A stretch of 60,605 bases of DNA from an uncultured Oscillospiraceae bacterium (GCA_910585815.1 CAJUFJ010000016.1:1-60605), one strand, 5' to 3'. Shown: positions 25,946 through 34,539, numbered from the stretch's first letter. The notes: generated from the sequence alone by a model not told the origin. Numbers and translations are program-made.

Positions 25946-26269
25946 TTAATCTTTAATATCCATCCCACTGCCAAAGTCCTTTGCCAGCTCCTGATCCACA
26001 TCGTCAGCAGAGTAGAGCGGCCCGGCCTCCAGGGAGTCGATGCCCTTTTTAATTTCCCGGTCAAGTTCAGTTCGGGACATTCCACCGATTGCGACCGGCC
26101 GGTTATCCGGCAGCTGCAAATGGAATGGGAGGCCCCGATGCAGAACGATCTGATGGTAGAACATCTGAACCGCACTGGAGGAACTGATGCCAAGCTGTGA
26201 CAATATCTCCTCGGCGCTTTCTTTTAGCGTCGGGTCCATTCTAACATACAGGGCAGATGAATTTGCCAT
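25946..26269 (-). CDS. Orphan RelB/DinJ-type antitoxin
   Basis: A 107-residue RHH antitoxin (YVRMDPTLKESAEEILSQLG, then SAVQMFYHQIVLHRGLPF), related to but distinct from the downstream antitoxin. No toxin of its own follows; the next gene on the strand is the other antitoxin, 59 bases on. ATG at 26269 is used, with AAAGGAG upstream. Its strong promoter may drive all three genes, giving a two-antitoxin, one-toxin operon. Confidence 0.8.
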   Translation of the reverse strand: MANSSALYVRMDPTLKESAEEILSQLGISSSSAVQMFYHQIVLHRGLPFHLQLPDNRPVAIGGMSRTELDREIKKGIDSLEAGPLYSADDVDQELAKDFGSGMDIKD

Positions 26270-26295
26270 AGCGATCACGCTCCTTTCTCATACAT

Positions 26296-26324
26296 AGTAT
26301 ATCGCAAATTGATTGCGATTGCAA
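26296..26324 (-). promoter_or_regulatory. Antitoxin promoter with an operator in the spacer
   Basis: Minus-strand TTGCAA (26324-26319) and TATACT (26301-26296) are 17 bases apart. ATCGCAA (26301-26307) and TTGCGAT (26313-26319) form an inverted repeat filling the spacer, the expected place for RelB-type autorepression. Confidence 0.7.
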
Positions 26325-26362
26325 GCAAACAAAATATATTTTACAGCTTAATCCCATGTACA

Positions 26363-26398
26363 TGTACGCTCCTATGACCAGGAGCGTACATCTTTTTT
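26363..26398 (+). terminator. Strong terminator separating cargo from the backbone operon
   Basis: TGTACGCTCCT pairs with AGGAGCGTACA (11 bp, 6-base loop), followed by a T-rich run (TCTTTTTT). Confidence 0.88.
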
Positions 26399-26485
26399 GT
26401 TTATTTACAGAAAGTTTACAAAATTTCGGGCCGTTTTTGCCTTTGAGCGGTGCGTATTAAATTGAGAGGTAAAGGAGGGAAGTAT

Positions 26486-26761
26486 ATGAAGCCTCTCGCC
26501 AAACAGCTTTATCTGTTCCTGTCCGCCTGTGGCGGGAACTGGAGAAACACCATCTTTGTCTCCTGTCCAGAATCGGATTCGATTCCTGGGTTCCTGATGG
26601 CTACGGACCGGGACGGATGCCCGGTCATCATGGAGCTGGAATCATTCTATCAGATGACTGGAGAACAAATCGACCCCGCCGAGTGCTATGGGCAGTTGTC
26701 GAAGGACGCGTTTGAAAGCGTCTTTGCTCAGTACCTGCTCTGGCACACCAATCAAACTTGA
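26486..26761 (+). CDS. 91-residue element protein, unknown
   Basis: A small soluble protein (MKPLAKQLYLFLSACGGNWR ...) with AAAGGAGGG upstream. I do not recognise the family. It resembles the many short backbone proteins of Clostridia ICEs and opens the long forward operon after the terminator at 26363. The next gene follows after 15 bases. Confidence 0.75.
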   Translation: MKPLAKQLYLFLSACGGNWRNTIFVSCPESDSIPGFLMATDRDGCPVIMELESFYQMTGEQIDPAECYGQLSKDAFESVFAQYLLWHTNQT

Positions 26762-26776
26762 AGGAGGCATCCATAA

Positions 26777-27181
26777 ATGAAGCGAGTCAACATCAAATGT
26801 CCCTACTGCGGCTCTCGGGCGTTCCTGCGCCCCGCCGCTGTCGTTTACGGGCAGGGCTGCAAAGAACCTGACACAGAATTGTATGTCTGCGCCAGATTCC
26901 CCGCCTGCGACGCCTATGTAGCCGCCCACCGCCATAACCATCTGCCCATGGGGACGCTGGCCAACCGGGAGCTGCGCCGCAAGCGCATACAGGCCCATAC
27001 TGCGTTCAACCAACTGTGGCAAAGCGGCCTTATGACCAAGCGGGCCGCCTACCACTGGCTCCAGGTGCAGCTGGGTCTGCCCCAGGAGGAGGCCCACATC
27101 GCCAACTTCTCTGAATGGCGGTGTGACCAGGTCATCCAGCTGTGCGGCCGCTTTCTGGCCCCGGGCAGCAAGGCGGCATGA
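26777..27181 (+). CDS. DUF3268-type zinc-finger protein
   Basis: A 134-residue protein with an N-terminal zinc finger (KCPYCGSRAFLRPAA, then CARFPACDAYVAAH), similar to topoisomerase-type Cys4 fingers, and a helical C-terminus. This is the DUF3268 pattern, common on conjugative elements. A nucleic-acid-binding role is inferred. AAGGAGG precedes the ATG; it is the second gene in the operon. Confidence 0.82.
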   Translation: MKRVNIKCPYCGSRAFLRPAAVVYGQGCKEPDTELYVCARFPACDAYVAAHRHNHLPMGTLANRELRRKRIQAHTAFNQLWQSGLMTKRAAYHWLQVQLGLPQEEAHIANFSEWRCDQVIQLCGRFLAPGSKAA

Positions 27182-27214
27182 CCAACAACTTTACACAGGA
27201 AAGAAGGCGAGACC

Positions 27215-27808
27215 ATGAAATACGATTTTACCCTCACACCCAAGCAGCAGACTTTGGCGGAACAGAATCTGTCTCTGGTGGATAAGGTCATTTCCTGCTA
27301 TATCCATACCAATGAAAGTGTCTGCGGGCTGGGCTATGAGGATCTGCGTCAGGAGGGCTGTCTGGCCCTCTGCCGGGCCGCCGCCACCTATGATGGCGTC
27401 TCCGCCCAGTTCAGCACCTATGCCACCACCCTGATCCGCAACCACCTGACTGACTGCTGCAAGGCGGTCAGCGCAAGACTGAGAAACCTTCCGGCTGTCC
27501 CCCTTGATGTGGGTCCGCCGGAGGAAGACCGACCGCCCGGTTTTCCGGAGCCGTCTGTGGAGGACGGAATGGACGCCCTCATTGACCGGCTGGACGCAGA
27601 TGCCCTGCTCTCAGACTGTAAGCGTAGATACAGCGGAGTGGCCCGACTGGGTATTGAGGCCCTGGAGCTGAAGATCAAGGGCTACAGCGGCACAGACATT
27701 GCCCGGCTCTACAACACCAAGCCCAGCCATGTAGGGGCGTGGATATCCAGAGCCGCGCAGAAAATCCGAAAAGAGGCTGCTGTTGAAAAAAGCGTCTCTG
27801 AATCGTAA
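27215..27808 (+). CDS. Sigma-70 family RNA polymerase sigma factor
   Basis: A 197-residue sigma-like factor. Region 2 is clear (GYEDLRQEGCLALCRAAATY, then FSTYATTLIRNHLTD), and region 4 carries a helix-turn-helix (YSGTDIARLYNTKPSHVGAW). Its small size and lack of region 1/3 suggest an alternative sigma specific to the element. It lies among DNA-processing genes and could switch on transfer genes. Confidence 0.87.
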   Translation: MKYDFTLTPKQQTLAEQNLSLVDKVISCYIHTNESVCGLGYEDLRQEGCLALCRAAATYDGVSAQFSTYATTLIRNHLTDCCKAVSARLRNLPAVPLDVGPPEEDRPPGFPEPSVEDGMDALIDRLDADALLSDCKRRYSGVARLGIEALELKIKGYSGTDIARLYNTKPSHVGAWISRAAQKIRKEAAVEKSVSES

Positions 27809-27841
27809 AAGAAAGTAGTAACAAAAAAGGGAGGTCACCCC

Positions 27842-28534
27842 ATGGAAAACAGTACCTTTTATACCGCAGTCGGTCACTTCCGCCGCAGGACAGATGGAAC
27901 CGGCCAGTCCTATCCCGTCATTCTGATCAATCAGGAGGAGTATCTGGTGGACATCCAGGAGATGTGCGTCTGGACGATCCTCAGCTGGCGGCTGTTCACC
28001 TACCAGCAGGCCGAGGAGGAATACAACTGGTTCACCGGCGCATGGCTCACCAACCCCACCCGCACCTTTGAAGCCTGCCTGAAACGGCTGGAGGTCCGCG
28101 GCCTGGCAGCCTCCGGCAGTGGCAGCACAGATTTTGAGGCGCTGTACGACCTGCTGGGCAGTCTAAGCGTGGTCCCCCTGTCCGAGAGCCTTCCCCTGCG
28201 CCTGGCCACGTTCCTGAAGCTGATGTTTAAGGGGACACCCTACTCCACGGCCAGGGAACTGTTTCAGAGGGACAAGCCCAGCCCGCTGGAGGCCAGGGTG
28301 ATGGCGCTGTCCCGGCAGGCTACCCTCTCCACCGCCGAGCTGGTCAAATGTGCCGAGGTGGACGCCCAGGACGTCTCCTCCGGGGAGAAGATCATGGAAG
28401 CGCTCTACAACGATGACTTCACCACCAGCGACAACATCCAGTGGGAGATGCTTCGGTCAGACTACCGGGCGCCCATTACTCTGGCAGTTGCAAATCTCTA
28501 CCTGCGCAAGCAGATTATCCTGGAACGGATCTGA
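27842..28534 (+). CDS. 230-residue element protein, unknown
   Basis: Soluble protein of no family I know (MENSTFYTAVGHFRRRTDGT ...). The middle (FTYQQAEEEYNWF ... ACLKRLEVRGLAASG) reads like a winged helix, so DNA binding is possible. GGGAGG precedes the ATG. It sits between the sigma factor and small backbone genes. Confidence 0.75.
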   Translation: MENSTFYTAVGHFRRRTDGTGQSYPVILINQEEYLVDIQEMCVWTILSWRLFTYQQAEEEYNWFTGAWLTNPTRTFEACLKRLEVRGLAASGSGSTDFEALYDLLGSLSVVPLSESLPLRLATFLKLMFKGTPYSTARELFQRDKPSPLEARVMALSRQATLSTAELVKCAEVDAQDVSSGEKIMEALYNDDFTTSDNIQWEMLRSDYRAPITLAVANLYLRKQIILERI

Positions 28535-28623
28535 AAATTTTTCTTTCCGATGCAGAAGAATAAGGAGCTATCCCCTATTTATTATTTGCGGGCAAATCCA
28601 AACCACAAAAAGGAGGCGTTCCC

Positions 28624-28863
28624 ATGAATAAAAAGTATTCCCAATTACAGCTCCCTGACCCCGCAGACCGTGATCCCCACCCCCGGCTGCTGCTGGACGG
28701 CTATGGCATCCACGCCGGGGATGGTTTCAGGGCCCTGTTCCCCGACGGCTGGCACGACATCACCCTGGAGGTGAGTTGGGAGGAAACTGGCCCGGCTTGC
28801 TGGTATATCTCCACTCCCGGTTTCGGCCATATCTGCCCGGTGGGCCTGTTCGTGGAGGCGTAA
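28624..28863 (+). CDS. 79-residue protein, DUF5348-like
   Basis: A short soluble protein (LLLDGYGIHAGDGFRALFPD ... CWYISTPGFGHICPVGLFVE). The G-rich beta pattern with a final WYI segment resembles DUF5348 proteins from Clostridia elements; the match is by eye. AAAGGAGG lies before the ATG. A new promoter begins 56 bases after it. Confidence 0.68.
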   Translation: MNKKYSQLQLPDPADRDPHPRLLLDGYGIHAGDGFRALFPDGWHDITLEVSWEETGPACWYISTPGFGHICPVGLFVEA

Positions 28864-28918
28864 ACCACAGCATATAGAAATAATTGCCGCAAAATATCTA
28901 TATATTGTGTTTTTGCTA

Positions 28919-28947
28919 TTGACAAGCACAAGACATTGTGGTATAAT
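28919..28947 (+). promoter_or_regulatory. Perfect sigma-A promoter upstream of ssb
   Basis: TTGACA (28919-28924) and TATAAT (28942-28947) with 17 bases between them match the consensus exactly. Transcription should begin near 28954. Confidence 0.85.
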
Positions 28948-28953
28948 CCCCTT

Positions 28954-29149
28954 GTAATTGATTCTATGTGCGTTCCTCATTTTGAGGGTAGGCTGATTAG
29001 ATTGGCCTATGAGCGAGAGGTCTCGCATTGCACACGTGACAGGACCGCGCCCCCAGAAACGGCGCTCTCCTGGGGTTTGTACGCAAGTGCCAGTGGAAGA
29101 CGGGCACCCTATCGGTTTAGGGGACCAGTCTGCCCTCTGGCACTTTTTA
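28954..29149 (+). ncRNA. Structured ssb leader ending in an intrinsic terminator (attenuator)
   Basis: The roughly 235-base leader between promoter and SSB gene holds several stems: CCTCA/TGAGG (28974-28988), GCGAGA/TCTCGC (29012-29025 region) and CCCCAG/CTGGGG (29050-29075 region). The last is an AAGTGCCAG (29085-29093) / CTGGCACTT (29137-29145) stem with a T-run. A terminator between a consensus promoter and the gene means ssb needs read-through. No coding frame fits. It matches no riboswitch I can name. Confidence 0.6.
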
Positions 29150-29188
29150 TATATAGATATTACGGCCCTTGCGGCAGAAAGGAGTGTT

Positions 29189-29587
29189 ATGGCACAAGCA
29201 TATTCCATCGGGCGGGTGACGTCTGATCTGGAGCTGAAAACCAGTGCCAGAAAAGTTCCCTATCTCCGATTCTCCATTGCGGAACACATCGGATACGGAG
29301 ATTCGGCCCACACGCAGTACATCCAGGTGTGGGCGTGGGACGGCATGACGCGGCAGCTCATGGACGCAGGCGTGAGAAAAGGCAGTTTGATCTGGGTATC
29401 CGGCCCTCTGGAGCTGGAGGAGTACACCAAACAGGACGGTGTGACCCGAGACAAACGGCTGAAGCTCAGGCTGAAAGACTGGGGCTTTGCTTCCGCCGCC
29501 CAGCGGCAGGACAAGACGCCCCGCCCAACGAAGGAAGCTTCAGACCCCGCGATTATCAACGGAGATCTGGAGACCTTGCCGGAGTGA
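29189..29587 (+). CDS. ssb: Single-stranded DNA-binding protein
   Basis: A 132-residue SSB with an OB fold (YSIGRVTSDLELKTSARKVP, YIQVWAWDGM, KGSLIWVSGPLELEEYT). It lacks the classic long Gly-rich acidic tail but ends in acidic DLETLPE. It would protect transferred single-stranded DNA in the recipient. ATG at 29189 follows GAAAGGAG. It is preceded by the attenuator leader and followed by a terminator, so it is expressed as its own unit. Confidence 0.9.
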   Translation: MAQAYSIGRVTSDLELKTSARKVPYLRFSIAEHIGYGDSAHTQYIQVWAWDGMTRQLMDAGVRKGSLIWVSGPLELEEYTKQDGVTRDKRLKLRLKDWGFASAAQRQDKTPRPTKEASDPAIINGDLETLPE

Positions 29588-29603
29588 TGCTCCGGCACAA
29601 ATG

Positions 29604-29667
29604 AAAGACGCTGTATCATATGTTTTCAGACAAAAATTCTGGGACATTGATACAGCGTCTTTTTTTG
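29604..29667 (+). terminator. Terminator after ssb
   Basis: A perfect 15-bp stem (AAAGACGCTGTATCA / TGATACAGCGTCTTT) with a T-run. Just before it TGCCGGAG/CTCCGGCA forms a second hairpin over the ssb stop. Confidence 0.88.
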
Positions 29668-29700
29668 TTTTCCCGATATTTTTGAAAGGTGGTTATTTCC

Positions 29701-30474
29701 GTGAAAAGAACGAATCCCCTGTGGGGCAGCATCTCTATCCTGATTGGCGTAGTCATCGCTATTCTGTCGCTGCTGAAAGACACTTGGGCGACAGTGGCCC
29801 TGATCATTACCTTTGCCCTGTGGGGGCTGTGGCTGGTATGGACTCAGCTTCTCCCCGCCTGGAGCGCCAACCGGGCGTACCAGCGTCGTAAGCGCCAGCG
29901 CAAATGGCAACAGGATATGATTTCCAACGACCCGGATACCAATGTCAGACTGGTTTTGCTGCGCCATGTGAATCACCGCATCTCTGAGCATTTGAAGTCT
30001 GCCTTTCCCAAAGCCCATTGGGAGTGGACTATGTCCGACCCGGCGCTGTTTGTGGCCCATGGCGGCACTGGGCGCATCCGTGTCTACGGTGTCCCCGACT
30101 ACGACTACGCCGACGTGACATTGAACCAGCAGGGCGTCCTGCGCTGTTCTCTGGTCAAGGTCGCCCCATTGGACGGCTCCCAAGCAGCCTCCCCGAACCA
30201 GCAGACGCTGGACCCCCGGGTATGGTATGAGTTCCAGGGGCGCAGTATCCTTGAGGATATTATCGCGGACCTGGATTCCCGGGGCCACAGCAGCCTGACC
30301 ATGAATGAGAATGGCAGCATCCGCATCCAGCCGGCAGATGGCAGCGAGGAGATCGCCAGGGACGCCTTTCCCAGCTTCCCTGAAAAGGTCTACTGGCCCC
30401 GGCTGGTCAATGTTTTGAACCAGGAAGGGCTGACCGCCGATATGCAGGACACCGGGATTTTGGTTTCCTGGTGA
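29701..30474 (+). CDS. Membrane protein of the element, unknown
   Basis: A 257-residue protein with two N-terminal membrane spans (about residues 8-45), a strongly basic stretch (QRRKRQRKWQQD), then a soluble cytoplasmic domain of about 190 residues. No family recognised. GTG at 29701 is preferred (AAAGGTGG 8 bases upstream). It may tether a DNA-processing function to the membrane. Confidence 0.75.
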   Translation: MKRTNPLWGSISILIGVVIAILSLLKDTWATVALIITFALWGLWLVWTQLLPAWSANRAYQRRKRQRKWQQDMISNDPDTNVRLVLLRHVNHRISEHLKSAFPKAHWEWTMSDPALFVAHGGTGRIRVYGVPDYDYADVTLNQQGVLRCSLVKVAPLDGSQAASPNQQTLDPRVWYEFQGRSILEDIIADLDSRGHSSLTMNENGSIRIQPADGSEEIARDAFPSFPEKVYWPRLVNVLNQEGLTADMQDTGILVSW

Positions 30475-30506
30475 ACTGCGCAAATGAACGAAGGGAGTGA
30501 ACAACC

Positions 30507-31589
30507 ATGAAAACCGGACGCACAATCCAAGAGATGGCCGTGGAGATTCAGCGCCAGAGCGATGCCAAAGCCGACTATCTGGTAAATACCGGCCGCCTGC
30601 AAATGGCGGACTGGGACGGCCAGCCCATGCTTCATCTGCTGGGTGAGAATGGGGAGGACCAGATGGAGCCGCTGGAGGTTCTGAGTACCGCCCACCGACA
30701 GCTGGGGACCTACCTGAACATCCCCCAGAAGTACTACGACCGGATGCTCCAGGAGGACACCGGCCTGCTCTCCTACAACGTCAACCGCTGGCTTCAGCGG
30801 ACCCCAGAACAGCGCATGATCCGCACCATGGACGGCCGGGCCAGAGCGTTCCTCAGTAACCGCTACCGGCGCATCGACAACATTGACATCGCCAAGGTCA
30901 CCCTCCCCATTATCGGGGGGATGCCGGACGCCCGCTTCGAGAGCTGTCAAATCACTGATGATTTTATGTATCTCAAAGTGGTCAACCCCCGGCTCACCAA
31001 TGAGGTGGTCCCCGGCGATATCGTTCAGGCGGGCGTGGTCATCTCCAACAGCGAAACCGGTCTGGGCGCGGTCTGCATTCAGCCGCTGATCTTCCGGCTG
31101 GTGTGCTCCAACGGGATGGTGGTCAATGAGGCCAGGACCCGCCGTACCCATGTGGGCCGGGTCAACAGCACAGACGAAAACATTGCGCTCTACTCTCAGG
31201 AGACGCTGGCCGCCGATGACCACGCCTTTACCCTGAAAATCCAGGATACAGTGCGGGCCGCAGTAGATGAGGTGCGGTTTGCCCAGGTGCTGGACAAAAT
31301 GCGGGAGAGCAAGCAGGCCAAGCTGAACACCGCTGACATCCCCAATGTGGTCAAGCTGGCCAGCTCCAGCTTCGGGATCACCGAGACGGAGGGCCAGGGG
31401 GTGCTCCAGCGTCTGATTGAGGACGCAGACTACACACTTTACGGTTTAGCCAACGCCGTCACCCGTTACAGCCAGGATGTGGACAGCTATGACCGCGCTT
31501 CCAAATTGGAGGAGGTTGGCTACAGCATCATGACCATGTCCCCGGAACTGTTCCGCAGAATCAATCAGTTTGCAAATATGAACGTATAG
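30507..31589 (+). CDS. DUF932 / phage-plasmid-like protein
   Basis: A 360-residue protein of the DUF932 type, widespread on phages and plasmids. Recognisable blocks are AFLSNRYRRIDNIDIAKVTL, FRLVCSNGMVV and the late SSFGITETEGQGVLQ. It is cytosolic; a DNA-metabolism role is assumed for the family but not proven. GGGAGTG precedes the ATG. It is followed after 42 bases by another conserved element gene. Confidence 0.85.
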   Translation: MKTGRTIQEMAVEIQRQSDAKADYLVNTGRLQMADWDGQPMLHLLGENGEDQMEPLEVLSTAHRQLGTYLNIPQKYYDRMLQEDTGLLSYNVNRWLQRTPEQRMIRTMDGRARAFLSNRYRRIDNIDIAKVTLPIIGGMPDARFESCQITDDFMYLKVVNPRLTNEVVPGDIVQAGVVISNSETGLGAVCIQPLIFRLVCSNGMVVNEARTRRTHVGRVNSTDENIALYSQETLAADDHAFTLKIQDTVRAAVDEVRFAQVLDKMRESKQAKLNTADIPNVVKLASSSFGITETEGQGVLQRLIEDADYTLYGLANAVTRYSQDVDSYDRASKLEEVGYSIMTMSPELFRRINQFANMNV

Positions 31590-31631
31590 TTGCGGCTCCA
31601 ATTCAACAACAATTTTAAGGAGGAAATTTTT

Positions 31632-32465
31632 ATGTATAGCAGCAACAATCAGAACAGCACTGCCATCGCTGAGAAAGACGCTTTTGTTCTTCCGGCTCCT
31701 ATGGACGACAGCTTCAACGCCGATGAGCTCTCCGAGGATATGGAGGGCCTGCGGCTTACCTTCCCCAAGATCAAGATTCCCAGCGGCGGTGGGATTCAGT
31801 TCGAGATGGCCAGCGACAACCCGGACCGACCGGACTACCTCCCGGAATTGGAGGGTATCCTTCTCTACAATCACTCCGCCAACGCCTACTGGCAGGAGGG
31901 CGAGGAGTATAATGAGAATACTCCGCCCCTGTGCCAGTCTGTAGACGGTAAAATCGGCCACGGCACCCCAGGCGGTCTGTGCGCCAGCTGCGGGTTCAAC
32001 GAATTTGGCAGCGCCGGAAACAAGCGTGGCAAGGCCTGCAAGAACATGCGGACCCTATACCTGCTCCGTAGCGGCGAGCTTTTGCCCCTTCAGATTTCCC
32101 TGCCGCCCACCAGCATCAGACCGTATAACGCTTTCTACAACGCAGTTTTTGCTCTGCGCCGCCGGCCGATCTACAGCAGCGTCATCCAGATTGGCCTGAA
32201 AAAGGCCAGCAGCAATGGACACAATTACAGCGTCGCTACCTTCTGCGAGGTGCGTAACCTCTTTGGTCAGGAGCTGGAGGCCGTCAAGGCGTATGCAGAG
32301 GGCTTCCGTGAACAGGTCAGGAGTATGCTGTCCGAGCAGGCGGTCAACCAGGCACGGGAGGCCAGTGCTGTTGAGGTCAGCTCCATTCCCATGAATCTGC
32401 CTGATAACGAGGGCCACTTTTCCGTCGGCGTCCTTGACGGCGCCCGGGAGAAACTGCCCGCCTAA
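31632..32465 (+). CDS. 277-residue element protein with Cys cluster
   Basis: Soluble protein with a central metal-binding-like cluster (CQSVDG ... GLCASCGF ... GKACKNMR), seen in phage/plasmid proteins of unknown role that accompany DUF932. AAGGAGG precedes ATG at 31632. The next frame overlaps its end by 32 bases. A single-stranded-DNA-related function is conceivable but not shown. Confidence 0.75.
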   Translation: MYSSNNQNSTAIAEKDAFVLPAPMDDSFNADELSEDMEGLRLTFPKIKIPSGGGIQFEMASDNPDRPDYLPELEGILLYNHSANAYWQEGEEYNENTPPLCQSVDGKIGHGTPGGLCASCGFNEFGSAGNKRGKACKNMRTLYLLRSGELLPLQISLPPTSIRPYNAFYNAVFALRRRPIYSSVIQIGLKKASSNGHNYSVATFCEVRNLFGQELEAVKAYAEGFREQVRSMLSEQAVNQAREASAVEVSSIPMNLPDNEGHFSVGVLDGAREKLPA

Positions 32466-33015
32466 ACAGATTTTCCGCATTTTGAGGTTGACCTGGCTGT
32501 CCCCGCCTGAAAAACGGGGACGGCCAGCCCCTCTGCGCCCTCTGACCGAGACACAGCGCCAATTTGCCGCCGATAACCATGACCTGATCTACTCCTTTTT
32601 ACAGGAGCGGGCCCTGGATATGGATTGCTACGGCGCTGCCGCTATGGGCTATCTGAGGGCGGTCCAGAGATACCTCACAGAACAACATCTGCGGCGCTAT
32701 CACTTTTCTACTGTCGCATGGCGGGCCATGTGGCAAAGCGTCATAGCTTCCCGTCGGACAGAAGAACGTCATAGAGAGTGTGAACGGCGGTATTGGGAGC
32801 AGCACCAGCCTCCAGAGCCCTTTGAGGAATTGGACGCCAAATTGCTCCTGCACAGGCTGGCCGCTGCCTCCAGTCGGGAACAGTATGCCATCATGGTCAT
32901 GCGGCTGCAAGGTCACTCGATTGCGGAAATCGCTCATATCCGAGGTGTAAGTGAAAAACAAGTCCGAGGGATTTTGAGGAAACTATACCAGGTTTATCTG
33001 CGTTTATTCGCCTGA
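32434..33015 (+). CDS. Sigma-70-like / HTH protein
   Basis: About 193 residues if started at TTG 32434; the true start is uncertain and probably lies within 32434-32550. The frame contains a degenerate region 2 (DNHDLIYSFLQERALDMDCY) and a C-terminal region-4-like helix-turn-helix (GHSIAEIAHIRGVSEKQVRG). It overlaps the previous gene, so it may be translated by coupling. This is one of four sigma-like genes in the window. Confidence 0.72.
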   Translation: MTAPGRNCPPKQIFRILRLTWLSPPEKRGRPAPLRPLTETQRQFAADNHDLIYSFLQERALDMDCYGAAAMGYLRAVQRYLTEQHLRRYHFSTVAWRAMWQSVIASRRTEERHRECERRYWEQHQPPEPFEELDAKLLLHRLAAASSREQYAIMVMRLQGHSIAEIAHIRGVSEKQVRGILRKLYQVYLRLFA

Positions 33016-33041
33016 TAAAGCAGAAAAGAGGTATCAATACC

Positions 33042-33284
33042 ATGACATTTGAAATAAAGAAAATTTGGACGCTGACAGGTATTCCGTTGCGTCCACTGGT
33101 TGTCGGTTCCAGAGCGGTCATTGTCCACCAGGGCAAAATTACCCGCACCGCCCCCATTGTGGCGATCCACCGCCGCACTGCGGGCGAGGTACACTTTGAG
33201 ACGCTGGATACCAGGTACTATTTGCTGACCGGTTCCGATTTTGAGCCGGCAATGAGTTCGCTCCCCGCGGCTCTGGCCGCCTAG
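33042..33284 (+). CDS. 80-residue element protein, unknown
   Basis: A short basic, beta-rich protein (MTFEIKKIWTLTGIPLRPLV ...). AAAAGAGG precedes the ATG. I do not recognise it. A hairpin follows 27 bases after the stop. Confidence 0.65.
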   Translation: MTFEIKKIWTLTGIPLRPLVVGSRAVIVHQGKITRTAPIVAIHRRTAGEVHFETLDTRYYLLTGSDFEPAMSSLPAALAA

Positions 33285-33311
33285 ACAAGCAATCGGGCCG
33301 AATCATCCAAG

Positions 33312-33355
33312 GGTGCATCGCAGACTTTCGTGGTTTGCGATGCACCTATTATTTT
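33312..33355 (+). terminator. Stem-loop between two small genes
   Basis: GGTGCATCGCA (33312-33322) pairs perfectly with TGCGATGCACC (33336-33346), then a T-rich stretch. It ends 4 bases before the ribosome site of the next gene, so it could attenuate downstream expression. Confidence 0.7.
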
Positions 33356-33370
33356 TGTGGAGGTGAGCCA

Positions 33371-33556
33371 ATGTACGCATTGGAGCATCTGGAGTTTCAG
33401 GGAACAGTGTGCTGCTGGAAGCAGTTTGTAATCTGCGGCAGCCATGTCCCTCTGGATAAGGTGCGGGCTGGCCTGCGGTGTCCCGCCGATTGGCGGGTCA
33501 TATTCGCGTCTGGTTCCATACAGGCGGCTGTGAAACAGCTGCGGGAAGCTGCATAA
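33371..33556 (+). CDS. 61-residue protein, unknown
   Basis: Short protein (MYALEHLEFQGTVCCWKQFV ... QAAVKQLREAA) with GGAGG 8 bases before the ATG. Not recognised. It is probably read together with the DUF2786 gene 28 bases on. Confidence 0.6.
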   Translation: MYALEHLEFQGTVCCWKQFVICGSHVPLDKVRAGLRCPADWRVIFASGSIQAAVKQLREAA

Positions 33557-33584
33557 GAAACATTGACAGAAAGGATCGAGTTCA

Positions 33585-34283
33585 ATGTCTACTATTACTG
33601 AGAAAATCGCCAGGCTTTTGGCGTTGGCGGAGAGTCCCTATGAGGCAGAAGCTCAGGCGGCCCTGCTCAGGGCCCGGCGGCTTATGGCGGAACATAAGCT
33701 GCGCCCGGAGGACATTACTCCCCAAGCGGCCAAGCGAGTGATAAAGGAGTGTGTAGGGATCAGCTCCACAAAATTGTCTACTCCGTGGGCTGTTAATCTC
33801 TCTAACATTATTGCGGAGCACTACTGCTGCCGTTCGTTCATGAGCAAGCGGAAGGGGCACAAAACGGTGGAAATCGGTTTTGTGGGCCTGGAAGAGGACT
33901 TTATGGCGTGCAAGCTGGCGTTTTGCTACGCTCACGACTGCGTAATGTCCCGCTGTAAAGGGATCAAAAAAGAACTGAGTCACTGTTATACAGCGGCGAC
34001 AATCCGGCAGATGTGCAACTCCTATGGCTGGGGCTTTTGCAGCGGTCTTAGTGCTGCATTTAAGGCTCAGACAGAGCGGCACCAAGAATGGGGGCTGGTC
34101 ATGGTTGTGCCGAAAGAAGTAGTGGAGAAAACAGCAGCTATGAAAACAGTCACTTATGCCCAACCGTCCGCCACAGCCTGGAGTCAGCAGTATGCCAATC
34201 TGGGTTACAAGGATGGTCAGGAATTTGACCCGGCGCACCGATTAAAGGGTGCCAAAGAGCAGAATGTGGCCCAATCCGCTTGA
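33585..34283 (+). CDS. DUF2786 domain protein
   Basis: A 232-residue protein. Residues 1-45 match the DUF2786 signature (KIARLLALAESPYEAEAQAA then ARRLMAEHKL). The remaining basic domain is typical of element-encoded relatives. Cytosolic, function unknown. The next gene overlaps its end. Confidence 0.82.
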   Translation: MSTITEKIARLLALAESPYEAEAQAALLRARRLMAEHKLRPEDITPQAAKRVIKECVGISSTKLSTPWAVNLSNIIAEHYCCRSFMSKRKGHKTVEIGFVGLEEDFMACKLAFCYAHDCVMSRCKGIKKELSHCYTAATIRQMCNSYGWGFCSGLSAAFKAQTERHQEWGLVMVVPKEVVEKTAAMKTVTYAQPSATAWSQQYANLGYKDGQEFDPAHRLKGAKEQNVAQSA

Positions 34284-34539
34284 TATCAGAGAGTTGGTGG
34301 CAACAGCGATGAGTAATACAAACTATTCTGATCCCGCCAAGCTGCGCTGGTATCCCGGCATCTCCTGCCCTGTCTGCGGCGGGAAGGTGAACTCCTGGGA
34401 CAAGCGGTGCAGCCGGGCGCTGGGCTATCAGGCGATTGTCTGTGAAACGTGTATCGCAAAGGAATATGGCCTGACTGTGGTAGAGCTTCGGGATACCATG
34501 AAAGACCACTTTGGCCTCGTCCCATGTCCTGGCATATGA
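34249..34539 (+). CDS. Small zinc-finger protein
   Basis: Up to 96 residues; the start may be GTG 34249, ATG 34264 or ATG 34309. Two Cys pairs (CPVCGGKVNSW and CETCIAKEYG) bracket a basic loop, a treble-clef-like arrangement. A helical C-terminus follows. It overlaps both neighbours, indicating one transcript. Confidence 0.68.
   Translation: MPKSRMWPNPLDIRELVATAMSNTNYSDPAKLRWYPGISCPVCGGKVNSWDKRCSRALGYQAIVCETCIAKEYGLTVVELRDTMKDHFGLVPCPGI

Noticed and set aside
26399..26485. Structured RNA upstream of the DUF3268 operon
   Set aside because: An RNA motif named after DUF3268 has been reported in Clostridia, but this short stretch shows no clear stems, so I cannot support it.
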